Shown here: one piece after another, positions 7,891 through 16,939 of the stretch | Position numbering within the stretch: position 1 is the first letter of the stretch | Layout: the number at the start of each line of letters is the position of its first letter | NCBI GenBank assembly: GCA_900766585.1 | Contig: CAAFVV010000030.1 | Span: 92,042 to 156,041 of the forward strand | Length of the DNA stretch: 64,000 bases | From: Clostridia bacterium | Lineage (GTDB): Bacteria; Bacillota; Clostridia; Oscillospirales; Acutalibacteraceae | Direction: 5' to 3' | The notes under the pieces: model-generated | What the model saw: the letters and a program-made list of their open reading frames with translations, nothing else | What the model was told of the DNA's origin: nothing | Databases searched by the model: none | Position numbers and translations under genes: made by a program

Positions 7891-8739
7891 TCAGCCTTTT
7901 ACCGCCCCGCCGGTCACGCCTTCGACATAAAACTTCTGCAATTGCAGGAAAAGCAGCGTAATTGGGATGGATACCAGCACCGCACCGGCGCAGAACACTG
8001 TAAAGTACCGATAAATGTTTTCGCGCGTGAGCATCTGATACAGACCGAGCGCCACCGTGTAGTGCCGGTAATTGTCCTTCATGATCACACTGACGAAAAT
8101 AAAGTCAATCCACGGGGAGATAAATCCTGTCAGCGCCGTGTACACCACGATCGGCTTGGACAGCGGGAGCAGTATCTTCCAGAAGATCTGGTTTTTGCTT
8201 GCGCCGTCTATAGTGGCGGCCTCGTCAAGTGAGCGGCTGACGGTATCAAAATACCCTTTTGCCACGAGGTATTGCAGGGAATTGGAGGCGGAATACACCA
8301 GAACAAGTCCCAAAAGCGACTGGTTCAGCCCCAGCGCGTTAAGCAGATGGTACACGGCAATCATGGTCATAAAGCCCGGGAACATGCCGATCACCATGCC
8401 CGCTTTCATCAGCCCGCGCCGCGCGGGAAAGCGCAGGCGGCTGAACGTATAGCTGATGCACAGCACGGAAAATGTGGACAGCAGACAGGTCAGCACCGCA
8501 ACAAACAGCGTATTGCCGAACCAGCGCGGGTAGTCAAACAGACTGCGGTCGGTAAACAGCCGCCGGTAATTGTCAAGCGTCCAGCTCTGTGGAAGCAGAT
8601 ACGGCGTATAGGCGCCCGGCTCCGCGCGAAACGAGGTCATCGCGAGCCACAGAAGCGGAAGAAGCCAGATGATCCCCAGTGCCGCCAGCAGGATATACAC
8701 GCCCGTATCGGCAAGCCGGCGGCGAGTGCGGTACTTCAC
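7891..8739 (-). CDS. Sugar ABC transporter permease, MalG type
   Basis: Inner-membrane permease of a CUT1 carbohydrate importer. The 282 residues have six predicted helices and the cytoplasmic EAA loop (SLDEAATIDGASKNQIFWKILLP region) that docks the ATPase. The GTG start overlaps the malF-like stop by 4 nt, showing translational coupling. No MsmX/MalK-type ATPase is encoded nearby, so a shared ATPase elsewhere is expected. Maltodextrin is the likely substrate because the operon begins with an alpha-glucan phosphorylase. Confidence 0.93.
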   Translation of the reverse strand: MKYRTRRRLADTGVYILLAALGIIWLLPLLWLAMTSFRAEPGAYTPYLLPQSWTLDNYRRLFTDRSLFDYPRWFGNTLFVAVLTCLLSTFSVLCISYTFSRLRFPARRGLMKAGMVIGMFPGFMTMIAVYHLLNALGLNQSLLGLVLVYSASNSLQYLVAKGYFDTVSRSLDEAATIDGASKNQIFWKILLPLSKPIVVYTALTGFISPWIDFIFVSVIMKDNYRHYTVALGLYQMLTRENIYRYFTVFCAGAVLVSIPITLLFLQLQKFYVEGVTGGAVKG

Positions 8740-10211
8740 TGGAACTCCTCCTCTCTCTGTGCGGACGACGAACGGGCATAAACCGTCAGCGACATGACCG
8801 CCGACAGCAGAAATACCAGTATGCCGATAGCAGAAGCCAGATTGTAGTTCTGCTCGTTGACCGTCTGCTTATACAGCCATGTCACCAGAAGATCCGTTTT
8901 TCCCGCCTGATAATAATCGAGCGACAGCGGACCGCCGCCGGTCAGCAGGTAGATCAGGTTAAAATTATTGATATTGCCGACAAACTGCGTGATCAGATAG
9001 GGCGCCGTGACAAACAGCATGTACGGCATCGTAATGCGGAAAAACACGGCGGCGGGACCTGCGCCGTCAATGCGGGCGCTTTCGTAGAGATCCTCCGGAA
9101 TATTCATCAGTATACCGGTACAGATCAGCAGCGTATACGGAATCCCCACCCACATATTCACAACGATTACGGTCACGCGCGCCCATGCGGCATCCGTCAG
9201 AAACGGCAGCGCCTCCCCGATCAGCCCGAGGTTTTTCAGCAGCACATTGACCGCGCCCTGCTCGCTGAGCAGCTGCGACATGAGCAGCAGGCTGACAAAC
9301 TGCGGAACGGCAATCGTCATGACAAACACCGTGCGCCACATCCCCTTAAAGCGGATGCTTTTACGGTTGATCAGCATGGCGAGAAGGATTCCGAAAAGGT
9401 AGTTTGTGAATGTGGCGAAAAACGCCCAGACCAGCGTCCAGCCGAGCAGGCGGACAAATGTTGTGGAGATCAGCGCATTTCCGCCGAACAGGTCGATAAA
9501 CGTGTCCAGTCCCGTCCAGGTGAACAGGTTGCCCGGCGGCTGATGATCCTTATCAAAATTGGTAAACGCCATCAGCACCATGAAGATCAGCGGAAGAATC
9601 GTGAACACAGTCAGCAGCGCTGTCGGCACGGCCAGCGTCAGCCGCTGAAAGTGGCTGTCCGTCAGCTCGTTCAGCTGCCGGCGGACAGTCGGTATCGCCT
9701 CTCCCCGCTCCCGCTTCTGCTGATTGGCAAATGCAGTGCGCACATTGGCGGCGTACAGCCACAGCATGAACAGCGTGAGCAGGACTGTCACGGTGCCGAA
9801 CAGCAGAATACGCAGGGAATTATCCGGCTGGGTGTACACCCATATCTGCTGCTCCTCATCCCACACCTCACCGCGCAGCGTTTCTCCGAGCGTCAGATAC
9901 TGCCGCAGGAGCGTTCCGCCGGTCGTCACCATATAGGCAATATACCCGATCTCCGCTGCCACATGCAAAAGCCCCGTCAGCCACTGTCCGCGAAACAGGC
10001 ACCCCGCGCCCATCAGAATAAACGACAGCCGCGTCAGCGCGTCGCCGTGCCGGAGCGCGTCAAAAAGCAGCCGGAACCATCGACCGATACCGCGCACTGC
10101 GTCGGCAATTCCTCTGCAAAATGCGCGAATCCCGCCCCACAGGCTGCCGGGAATTCCGGCAAGACCGGCGCCGATCCGTTTGAAAACGGGAACGCGGGAA
10201 ATTTCACTCAC
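8736..10211 (-). CDS. Sugar ABC transporter permease, MalF type, with long N-terminal region
   Basis: Partner permease of the MalG-like protein. The 491 residues are longer than a minimal CUT1 permease: about 230 residues precede the core and include an amphipathic start, hydrophobic segments near 65-105 and one helix near 130-155, as in MalF proteins with extra N-terminal helices. The EAA loop (DLYESARIDGAGPAAVFFRITMP region) is clear. Start is GTG with AGGAGG upstream. It lies 19 nt after the binding-protein gene. Confidence 0.93.
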   Translation of the reverse strand: MSEISRVPVFKRIGAGLAGIPGSLWGGIRAFCRGIADAVRGIGRWFRLLFDALRHGDALTRLSFILMGAGCLFRGQWLTGLLHVAAEIGYIAYMVTTGGTLLRQYLTLGETLRGEVWDEEQQIWVYTQPDNSLRILLFGTVTVLLTLFMLWLYAANVRTAFANQQKRERGEAIPTVRRQLNELTDSHFQRLTLAVPTALLTVFTILPLIFMVLMAFTNFDKDHQPPGNLFTWTGLDTFIDLFGGNALISTTFVRLLGWTLVWAFFATFTNYLFGILLAMLINRKSIRFKGMWRTVFVMTIAVPQFVSLLLMSQLLSEQGAVNVLLKNLGLIGEALPFLTDAAWARVTVIVVNMWVGIPYTLLICTGILMNIPEDLYESARIDGAGPAAVFFRITMPYMLFVTAPYLITQFVGNINNFNLIYLLTGGGPLSLDYYQAGKTDLLVTWLYKQTVNEQNYNLASAIGILVFLLSAVMSLTVYARSSSAQREEEFQ

Positions 10212-10230
10212 GGAAAGCGCCTCCTTCTAC

Positions 10231-11427
10231 TCAGCGGGTGATCTGCTCTACCATGGCATCGAGCTGCACCTGCAGGCTCTTGGAATAATCCTTTGTCTCC
10301 ATCGCCAGGCCGAACGCCTCAACCGGACTCCAGAACGTGGACAGCACGTCCTTCTGCGAGCTGGCAAATTCGCCCTGTGCCGTCAGCGCAGCAAGCGCGG
10401 CGTTGGCTTTTACCTTCTCATTTTCCGCCGCCTTGCGGTTTGAGGGACCCATTGCGCGCTTTTCAAAGCGCAGAAGCTGGTTTTGCTCATTGGTCAGCCA
10501 CTCCGCCAGCTCCATGGCATCCGCCGGATGCGCCGTCAGCGCGTTGACTCCCAGCAGCTTAAAGCCGCCGAAGCTGCCCATCTGCACCTGCTCATCTCCC
10601 AGTGTAAAGGTTGGCAGCTTTGCAGCTGCATAGCCGTCGCCGAGCTTCTCCTTCAGCGCATCGGCGTTCCATGTGCCGGAAACCGCGGCGCAGGCAGTGC
10701 TCCCCATCGAGCCGGTCACGATGTCGTTGCCGCCGGTCATAAAGGCGGGGTGTGCCGTAAACTGCTGCACGGCTTTGGCTGCCTGCACGCCGCGGGCGTT
10801 GTTGAAATCACAGGTCTGCTTGCCGTTTGCATCCAGACCGACCTTGCAGCCCGCACCAAGGAAAAACGACGAACAGTACCAGCCGTCGGATACGTCCATG
10901 ATCACCTTGCGGCCCGCCTTCTGTGCCGCCGCCATCAGGCCGTCCAGCGTCTCCACGTCCTTAGCGCTCAGCACGCGGCTGTCATAATAGAGGAAATAGC
11001 CGTTGTCGGACGTCATCGGATAGGCATACAGCTTGTCGTCCACCGTCGCCGCCTCCACCGAAGCGGCGGTGTTTTCATTCTGCACGGTTTCCCGGTTGCG
11101 GGTGATTTCATACAGCGCCTTGGCATTGACAAAGGTGCGGATCTGATCGTTCGGGAAGGAAAAGATATCTGCCGCAGCATTCGGGTCCTCAAGCACCCGC
11201 TTCTGCGCATTATCCTCGCCGACCACGCCGAGCGTGATCTCGTATTTTTTATCCGCGTGCGCTTTTTCAAAGCTGTCGATCATCTCGCCCAAAAGCACCT
11301 GATCCTCCTGCGCACCCCAGACACGCAGCGAGATCACATCCTTTTTCGCGTCATCGGAGCAGGCGGTCAGTCCCGCCATCACCAGTGTCATTGCCGATGC
11401 CAGGGCAGCGGTTAACCATCGTTTCAT
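10231..11427 (-). CDS. Maltose/maltodextrin-type extracellular solute-binding lipoprotein
   Basis: Family 1 solute-binding protein that captures sugar outside the membrane. The 398 residues begin with a lipoprotein signal (hydrophobic stretch ending in lipobox LTAC), followed by LRVWGAQEDQ and the MalE-like pattern of the mature domain (DIFSFPNDQIRTF; YPMTSDNGYFLYYDS). AAGGAG lies before the ATG. It is the second gene of the phosphorylase-MalE-MalF-MalG operon. Substrate inferred from context. Confidence 0.92.
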   Translation of the reverse strand: MKRWLTAALASAMTLVMAGLTACSDDAKKDVISLRVWGAQEDQVLLGEMIDSFEKAHADKKYEITLGVVGEDNAQKRVLEDPNAAADIFSFPNDQIRTFVNAKALYEITRNRETVQNENTAASVEAATVDDKLYAYPMTSDNGYFLYYDSRVLSAKDVETLDGLMAAAQKAGRKVIMDVSDGWYCSSFFLGAGCKVGLDANGKQTCDFNNARGVQAAKAVQQFTAHPAFMTGGNDIVTGSMGSTACAAVSGTWNADALKEKLGDGYAAAKLPTFTLGDEQVQMGSFGGFKLLGVNALTAHPADAMELAEWLTNEQNQLLRFEKRAMGPSNRKAAENEKVKANAALAALTAQGEFASSQKDVLSTFWSPVEAFGLAMETKDYSKSLQVQLDAMVEQITR

Positions 11428-11463
11428 TGTCTTTATCTCCTTTTTGTTATAAAATGCGGTTGT

Positions 11464-13794
11464 TCACTCCAGCGGCAGATGCCAGATATTTTCTGCGTAT
11501 TCCCGCACGGTGCGGTCACTCGAAAAGCGCCCCGCATGAGCGAGATTGAGGATACATTTGCGGGCAAACGCGCTGCGGTCGCCGTATTCGCGGTTGGCGC
11601 GCAGCCGTGTCTGCACAAGGTCGGCAAAATCCCCCAGCACATAGTAGGCATCCGGTCTGTGCCAGGAAGCACCCTTGAGCAGTGCGTCGTACAGCTCGGC
11701 GAATATGCCGGTGCCGCCATCCGAAAACGTACCGTCGATCAGGCTGTCCACCACCCGGCGGATCCGCGGCTCCGCCTTGTACAGCGCAGCGGGGTCGTAA
11801 TCCGCCTGCCGATGCAGCTCCTCCACCGTCGCCCCGAAGCGGTAGTTGTTCTCCTCGCCTGCCTCCTCGAATATCTCCACATTTGCGCCGTCCAGCGTGC
11901 CGATCGTCAGCGCGCCGTTGAGCATCATTTTCATATTGCCCGTTCCGGACGCCTCTGTTCCCGCTGTGGAGATCTGCACAGAGAAATCGGCGGCGGGAAA
12001 CAGCTTTTCGGCATAGGACACATCATAATTGGTGACAAACCGCACCTGAATTTTCTGACTGACAGCCGCATCGCGCCGAATAAGCTCGGAAAGCTCGTGG
12101 ATATACTTGATGACGCCCTTTGCCCGCGCATAGCCGGGGGCGGCTTTTCCGCCAAACAGGAACACAGTCGGTGTAAAGTCCTTCAGCTTGCCATCACGCA
12201 GCGCGTAGTACAGATCCAGAATCGAAAAAGCGTTGAGCAGCTGCCGCTTGTATTCGTGCAGGCGTTTGGCCTGTACGTCGCAGATCCAGTCCGTCGGGAT
12301 CGTTATCCCCTCACGCCGTTCCATATAAGCCGACAGCCGCTCCTTGCAGCGCTGCTTTGCCGCCAGAAACTCCCGCTGAAAGCCGGCGTCATCCGCAAGA
12401 GGGATCAGCTTTTCCAGCTCGGAAAGGTCAGTGATCCACCCTTCGCCGATCCGCGAGGTGATCAGCGCGGACAGATCGGGGTTGGCAAGCCGCAGCCAGC
12501 GTCTCTGCGTGATGCCGTTGGTCATATTGTAAAACCGTTCCGGCCACAGCGCATACCACTGTGGGAAAAGCCGCTTTTTCAGCAGCTCGGTGTGCAGCCG
12601 CGCCACGCCGTTGACCGCATGGCTACAAAACAGCGCCAGGCGTGCCATATGCACTTTTCCGCTGTCCAGCACGGCAAAAGCCGCCTGTTCCTTTTTCGGC
12701 ACGCCGTGCGCCGTCAGCTCACGTTCAAGCTCCGCCTGAATGGCGCTCATCGTCTTTTTCAGACAGGGCAAAAGCCGGAAAAACAGCGTTTCGTCCCATA
12801 CCTCCATCGCTTCGGGCAAAACCGTGTGATTGGTATAGGCAAACACGCGGCGCGCCGTGTCGAGCGCATCCTCAAAGCGCATATGCCCCTCTTCCGTCAA
12901 AAGGCGGATCAGCTCGGGAATCGCCGCTGCGGGGTGGGTGTCGTTGAGTTGAATCGCCAGCCAGTCGGACAGGTCGCCATCCGGCTTATGCCGTCTGAAA
13001 CGGCGCAGAAGATCCTGAAGTGACGCGGAGCAGAAAAAATACTGCTGTTTGAGCCGCAGCTCGCGTCCCCGGTCGGTGCTGTCATTCGGATACAGCACCG
13101 CGCTGATGCACGCCGCCTCGTTTTGCGCCCTAAACGCCTCGTCATACTGCTGCTTATCATATTGGGCGAGATCAAACGGCACGGTCGCTTCCGCCTGCCA
13201 GAGTCGTAGCCGGTTGACGGTCTTTCCGCCGTAGCCGATCACCGGCATATCGTAGGGCACCGCATACACCGTCTGCCCACCGAACCGCACGGTTACGCGA
13301 TCCTCTTCCCGCCGCCGCGACCACGGGTCGCCCGCGGTCATCCAGTCGTCCGGCGTCTCACGCTGAAAGCCGTCCGTAAAATGCTGGCGAAACAGCCCGT
13401 AGCGATAGCGGATACCGTAGCCGTGCAGCGGAATTCCGAGCGTGGCGGCGGAATCCAGAAAGCATGCCGCAAGCCGCCCGAGACCGCCGTTGCCCAGTCC
13501 GTAGTCGCTCAATTCCTCCGCTTCGTTCAGTGAGCGCCCCTCCCGGGCGAGCCACTCCTCTGCCTCCTCCAAAAGCCCCATGTTGAGCAAATTGGCGTGC
13601 AGCAGACGACCGATTAGAAATTCGGCGGACAGGTAGACGGCGCAGCGTTCCTCCGGCTCCTCGGATTCGGGCGGGAGACGGGACAAAAGCGCCGTGCTCA
13701 GCGCATTGCTCCAATCGACCGTGCCGGTTTCCGGCGGCGTTTTATGCGTTTGCTCCCAAAGCAGACGCGGCACCTGCTCCCAGAGTTCTTTCAT
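11464..13794 (-). CDS. glgP: Glycogen/maltodextrin phosphorylase
   Basis: Releases glucose 1-phosphate from alpha-1,4-glucans with inorganic phosphate (GT35). The 776 residues contain the family hallmarks: GLGNGGLGRLAACFLDS, the NDTHP segment, NMTNGITQRRWL, the Lys/Tyr-rich KRLHEYKRQLLN stretch, and the pyridoxal-phosphate region (EASGTGNMKMMLNGALTIGT). It heads the operon that encodes a MalEFG-type importer, so its substrate is probably imported maltodextrin rather than only stored glycogen; no glgA/B/C genes are nearby. An AGGAGG site precedes the ATG. No convincing minus-strand promoter was found. Confidence 0.95.
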   Translation of the reverse strand: MKELWEQVPRLLWEQTHKTPPETGTVDWSNALSTALLSRLPPESEEPEERCAVYLSAEFLIGRLLHANLLNMGLLEEAEEWLAREGRSLNEAEELSDYGLGNGGLGRLAACFLDSAATLGIPLHGYGIRYRYGLFRQHFTDGFQRETPDDWMTAGDPWSRRREEDRVTVRFGGQTVYAVPYDMPVIGYGGKTVNRLRLWQAEATVPFDLAQYDKQQYDEAFRAQNEAACISAVLYPNDSTDRGRELRLKQQYFFCSASLQDLLRRFRRHKPDGDLSDWLAIQLNDTHPAAAIPELIRLLTEEGHMRFEDALDTARRVFAYTNHTVLPEAMEVWDETLFFRLLPCLKKTMSAIQAELERELTAHGVPKKEQAAFAVLDSGKVHMARLALFCSHAVNGVARLHTELLKKRLFPQWYALWPERFYNMTNGITQRRWLRLANPDLSALITSRIGEGWITDLSELEKLIPLADDAGFQREFLAAKQRCKERLSAYMERREGITIPTDWICDVQAKRLHEYKRQLLNAFSILDLYYALRDGKLKDFTPTVFLFGGKAAPGYARAKGVIKYIHELSELIRRDAAVSQKIQVRFVTNYDVSYAEKLFPAADFSVQISTAGTEASGTGNMKMMLNGALTIGTLDGANVEIFEEAGEENNYRFGATVEELHRQADYDPAALYKAEPRIRRVVDSLIDGTFSDGGTGIFAELYDALLKGASWHRPDAYYVLGDFADLVQTRLRANREYGDRSAFARKCILNLAHAGRFSSDRTVREYAENIWHLPLE

Positions 13795-13840
13795 ATCGTT
13801 TCCTCCTGCGTTTCAAACTGGCTTTATCTTTTCCGCGGGA

Positions 13841-13869
13841 TTGCTTTTTATGCAAAAATACGGTATACT
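13841..13869 (+). promoter_or_regulatory. Promoter of the phosphopantetheinyl transferase gene
   Basis: TTGCTT (13841-13846), 17 nt, TATACT (13864-13869). The start codon is 33 nt downstream. Confidence 0.75.
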
Positions 13870-13901
13870 GTCTGCAAACGCCGCGATAAGGAGGTACGGT
13901 A

Positions 13902-14522
13902 TTGACGAAAGCTGTCGTTTTTTTCGGAAAAGCCCCGCTGTCCCCGGCGGATAAACAGGCACTTTTGCACCGTTTGCCGCCTGCCGTCTGCGGGCACATT
14001 ACCGCCAAACCGGCACAGAATCGCTGCGGCTCTCTTTTGGCCTATACGGCGCTCTCGCTCCTTTTGCCGGAGCCGCAGCAGCTTGCGTCCGTCCGGTTTC
14101 CTGACGGCGGAAAGCCGCACTTTGCCGACTTGCGCGGGGAGTTTAACCTTTCCCACACCAACGGCGCCGTAGCGGCGGCGATTGCCGACAGCGCCGTCGG
14201 TATAGATGTGCAGGCGCTCTCCCCGCCGCGTTTTAGCGTCGTTCGGCGCTTTTTTGACGCCGATGAACAGGCGGCCCTGCAAAATGCCGCGCCGGCAGAG
14301 TGTCCGCGCCTGTTCACGCGGCTGTGGACAAAAAAGGAAGCCGCCGTCAAGCAAACGGGGCGCGGTCTCAGCGGGCTGAATGACCCTATAGACCCGCGCG
14401 CCGTGTTTTCCTTTGCCGAAGGGGACGGTTTTGTCGCCTGTGTCTGTGCCGCCGAAGCGGTCGAAATCGCGGCTTTCCCCGTCGGGCAGCTTATCGCCCG
14501 CGCTCTGGCAAAAAAGCATTGA
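13902..14522 (+). CDS. 4'-phosphopantetheinyl transferase, Sfp superfamily
   Basis: Transfers 4'-phosphopantetheine from CoA to a carrier-protein serine. The 206 residues carry the Sfp motifs: GKPHF, FNLSHTNGAVAAAI, the Mg-binding VGIDVQ, and RLWTKKEAAVK. The TTG at 13902 is chosen because AAGGAGGT lies 6 nt upstream. No carrier protein, NRPS or PKS gene is in the window. At this size it is Sfp-like rather than the ~120-residue AcpS, but it could still serve the fatty-acid ACP if no AcpS exists. The stop codon overlaps the alr promoter. Confidence 0.9.
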   Translation: MTKAVVFFGKAPLSPADKQALLHRLPPAVCGHITAKPAQNRCGSLLAYTALSLLLPEPQQLASVRFPDGGKPHFADLRGEFNLSHTNGAVAAAIADSAVGIDVQALSPPRFSVVRRFFDADEQAALQNAAPAECPRLFTRLWTKKEAAVKQTGRGLSGLNDPIDPRAVFSFAEGDGFVACVCAAEAVEIAAFPVGQLIARALAKKH

Positions 14523-14547
14523 ATAATCGGTAAAGACAGAGTATAAT
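14519..14547 (+). promoter_or_regulatory. Promoter of alr
   Basis: TTGAAT (14519-14524), 17 nt, TATAAT (14542-14547). The -35 overlaps the end of the preceding gene. Confidence 0.75.
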
Positions 14548-14585
14548 AGAAAGCAACAGTTTACGATCAAGGAGCCTGTGGCTTT

Positions 14586-15779
14586 ATGCAATCTTTTTTG
14601 AAACGCACTTGGGCGGAGATCGACCTCGATGCCCTCAAGCACAATTTTCATGTGATCGCCGACCATGTCACCCCCGGCTGCCGCATTATGGCGGTCGTCA
14701 AGGCGGACGGCTACGGTCACGGTGCCGTCGCGGCTGCCAAGCTGCTGCGCAGCGAGGGCGCCTCGTGGTTTGCCGTTTCCAATCTCGAGGAAGCGGCGCA
14801 GCTGCGTCTGGCGGGGATTACGGAGCCGATCCTGATCCTCTCCTACACACCGCCCGCCGAAGCCGCACGGCTTGCCGCGCTCTCGGTCACGCAGGCGGTT
14901 ATCGGACGCGAATACGGCGAGCTTTTAAACGCCGAAGCCGAAAAAGCAGGCGTAAAGCTGTCTGTACATATTAAGGTGGATACCGGTATGGCACGCGTCG
15001 GCTTTTTCTGCCGCAAGGGCAGCGAGGCACACGCCGCCGAGGACATTGCCGCCGTCTGTGCGCTGCCGCATCTCTCTGCCGAGGGAATCTTCACCCACTT
15101 TGCCTCTGCGGATGAGCCGGATGGCGCAGCCTACACCGAAGAGCAGTATGCTCTGTTTTGCACGGTTATCCATCTGCTCAAACAGCGCGGGATCACATTC
15201 GCCCTGCGGCACTGCTGCAACAGCGCCGCGCTGATGCGGTTTCCGCACATGCACCTTGACATGGTGCGCCCCGGCATTATCCTCTACGGACTCTCCCCTG
15301 ACGTGAGCATGAACGGTCTGTGGCCGCTGCGTCCGGTCATGGCGGTCAAATCGGTGCTGTCCATGATCAAGACCGTTCCTGCCGGTACAGCGGTCAGCTA
15401 CGGCCGCACATTCACGTCGCAGAACAGCTGCACGGTAGCCACGGTGCCGATCGGCTACGCCGACGGACTGCCCCGCTGCTTTTCGGGGCATTGGCAAATG
15501 GAGATCGGCGGCGCACCCGCCCCGATCATCGGGCGGATCTGCATGGATCAGTGCATGCTGGATATCAGCCGTCTGCCGAAGGCGCAGGTCGGCGATGAGG
15601 TCACGGTGCTCGGCGGCACCGGCGCCTGCTCTGCCGATCGCTTTGCCGCCGCCTCCCAGACCATTTCCTATGAGATTGTCTGCGACATCGGCAAGCGCGT
15701 GCCTCGCCTGTTTCTGCAAAACGGACGTATCGTCGATCAGCTCAATTACCTGATCCCCGACAAGGAGACAGCACGATGA
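14586..15779 (+). CDS. alr: Alanine racemase
   Basis: PLP enzyme that makes D-alanine for peptidoglycan. The 397 residues show the PLP-lysine motif AVVKADGYGHGA near residue 40, the TIM-barrel pattern HIKVDTGMARVGF, and in the C-terminal domain the catalytic-tyrosine region (VSYGRTF) and RICMDQCMLD. AAGGAG lies upstream of the ATG. Its last 4 nt overlap the next gene, so the two are translationally coupled. Confidence 0.97.
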   Translation: MQSFLKRTWAEIDLDALKHNFHVIADHVTPGCRIMAVVKADGYGHGAVAAAKLLRSEGASWFAVSNLEEAAQLRLAGITEPILILSYTPPAEAARLAALSVTQAVIGREYGELLNAEAEKAGVKLSVHIKVDTGMARVGFFCRKGSEAHAAEDIAAVCALPHLSAEGIFTHFASADEPDGAAYTEEQYALFCTVIHLLKQRGITFALRHCCNSAALMRFPHMHLDMVRPGIILYGLSPDVSMNGLWPLRPVMAVKSVLSMIKTVPAGTAVSYGRTFTSQNSCTVATVPIGYADGLPRCFSGHWQMEIGGAPAPIIGRICMDQCMLDISRLPKAQVGDEVTVLGGTGACSADRFAAASQTISYEIVCDIGKRVPRLFLQNGRIVDQLNYLIPDKETAR

Positions 15780-16249
15780 ATTTGTATATCAAGCAGCGCG
15801 TGTTCGCTCTGGCGGATACCTTTTCCGTCTGCGACGAGGCTCAGCGCGTCCTCTATACGGTCCGCGGAGAGTTTCTGTCTTTCGGAAAGAAGCTGCATAT
15901 CTATGACAGCGCCGGGCAGGAATGCGGCTTTGTCAGCCAAAAGGTCTTTTCCTTTTTGCCGCGCTATCAGATCTTTCTGGGCGGCATGCTTGCGGCGGAG
16001 ATGCGCAAGGAGTTTACCCTTTTCCGCCAGGAATACACGGTGGACGGACCGGGGTTTGTGGTAGACGGCGATTTTCTTGCCCACGATTACACCGTAAGCC
16101 GCGGCAGTGAGACCGTCGCGCGCGTATCCAAGGTGTGGCTCACCTGGGGCGACACCTATGAGCTTGCCGTTTCTGATACGGTCAACCCGGTTTTGGCGCT
16201 CGCCATTATGCTGGTGATCGACGCCTGCAATGAACCGGGAAATACATAA
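15776..16249 (+). CDS. LURP-one-related (LOR/YxjI-like) protein
   Basis: The 157 residues fit the LURP-one-related beta-barrel family: MNLYIKQRVFALADTFSVCD opening, repeated beta strands ending in KKLHIYDSAGQ, and a hydrophobic C-terminal helix (LALAIMLVIDAC). Bacterial members have no settled function; the fold resembles tubby-like and scramblase barrels. The ATG overlaps the alr stop (ATGA), so it is co-translated with alanine racemase; whether it is linked to D-alanine metabolism is unknown. Confidence 0.85.
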   Translation: MNLYIKQRVFALADTFSVCDEAQRVLYTVRGEFLSFGKKLHIYDSAGQECGFVSQKVFSFLPRYQIFLGGMLAAEMRKEFTLFRQEYTVDGPGFVVDGDFLAHDYTVSRGSETVARVSKVWLTWGDTYELAVSDTVNPVLALAIMLVIDACNEPGNT

Positions 16250-16278
16250 ACGCCGCCCACAGAATCGGCGGGCGGTGC

Positions 16279-16322
16279 AGAAAAACAGGCAGTAAACCGG
16301 GCGGTTCACTGCCTGTTTTTGC
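16279..16322. terminator. Bidirectional terminator between the LOR gene and ruvX
   Basis: AAAAACAGGCAGT (16281-16293) pairs perfectly with ACTGCCTGTTTTT (16308-16320). The T-run on the right and A-run on the left serve both converging genes. Confidence 0.92.
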
Positions 16323-16353
16323 CGTCTATTCTGTTTTTGCTGCGTCGATCGGC

Positions 16354-16791
16354 TCAGCTTTCCTCTCTCTCCCCGGTCAGGCGGCGATGCGCCATATAAT
16401 TTTCCAAAATCACCGTCGCCGCAACCGCGTCAATAACCGCCTTGCGTTTTTTGCCGCGCACGCCGGTCTCGTTCAGATAGCCGATCGCCGACACCGTTGT
16501 CAGCCGCTCGTCCCAAAGCTCTACGGGAACCGCCGTAACCTCCCGCAAGCGGTCGGCAAACTCCTCCGCCCGCCGGGCGCTCTCTCCGCAGCTTCCGTCC
16601 ATATTCCGCGGATGCCCGACGATGATCCGTTCAGCCTTTGCGCGCCCGGCCTCCTCCGCCACCCGTTTGGCCATTCGCTCCGGCTGATAATACTGCTCGA
16701 TCGTGCAGACGGGAGAAGCCAACTGTTCTAAGGGGTCGGAAATCGCCACACCGGTGCGCGAAAGCCCCAGATCTATCGCCATGATCCGCAT
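16354..16791 (-). CDS. ruvX: Putative pre-16S rRNA nuclease / Holliday junction resolvase-like YqgF
   Basis: RNase H-fold nuclease family. The 145 residues begin with the catalytic strand MRIMAIDLGLSRTGVAISD, include the conserved VGHPRNMDGSCGE segment and the ELWDERLTTV motif, and end with IDAVAATVILENYM, all typical of YqgF. AAGGAG lies 7 nt before the ATG. It is transcribed alone and away from the DUF1836 gene. Confidence 0.95.
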   Translation of the reverse strand: MRIMAIDLGLSRTGVAISDPLEQLASPVCTIEQYYQPERMAKRVAEEAGRAKAERIIVGHPRNMDGSCGESARRAEEFADRLREVTAVPVELWDERLTTVSAIGYLNETGVRGKKRKAVIDAVAATVILENYMAHRRLTGEREES

Positions 16792-16832
16792 AATTTTCTC
16801 CTTTTTCTTATATCCTAATATGAGATACTTTC

Positions 16833-16861
16833 AGTATACCAAAAATCACGCGCATCGTCAT
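16833..16861 (-). promoter_or_regulatory. Promoter of ruvX
   Basis: Minus strand: ATGACG (16856-16861), 17 nt, TATACT (16833-16838). No equally clear plus-strand promoter for the DUF1836 operon was found in this divergent spacer. Confidence 0.65.
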
Positions 16862-16939
16862 TTGGTAAAACGCATAAAAATCAGTGCTCATTCTTGTGCA
16901 CGTTATCTATTGACGGTCACATGACTTGGAGGAATGAGA

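Noticed and set aside
8679..10241. 520-codon frame opposite the MalF-type gene
   Set aside because: Arg/Gln/His-rich shadow; the minus strand has clear permease motifs.
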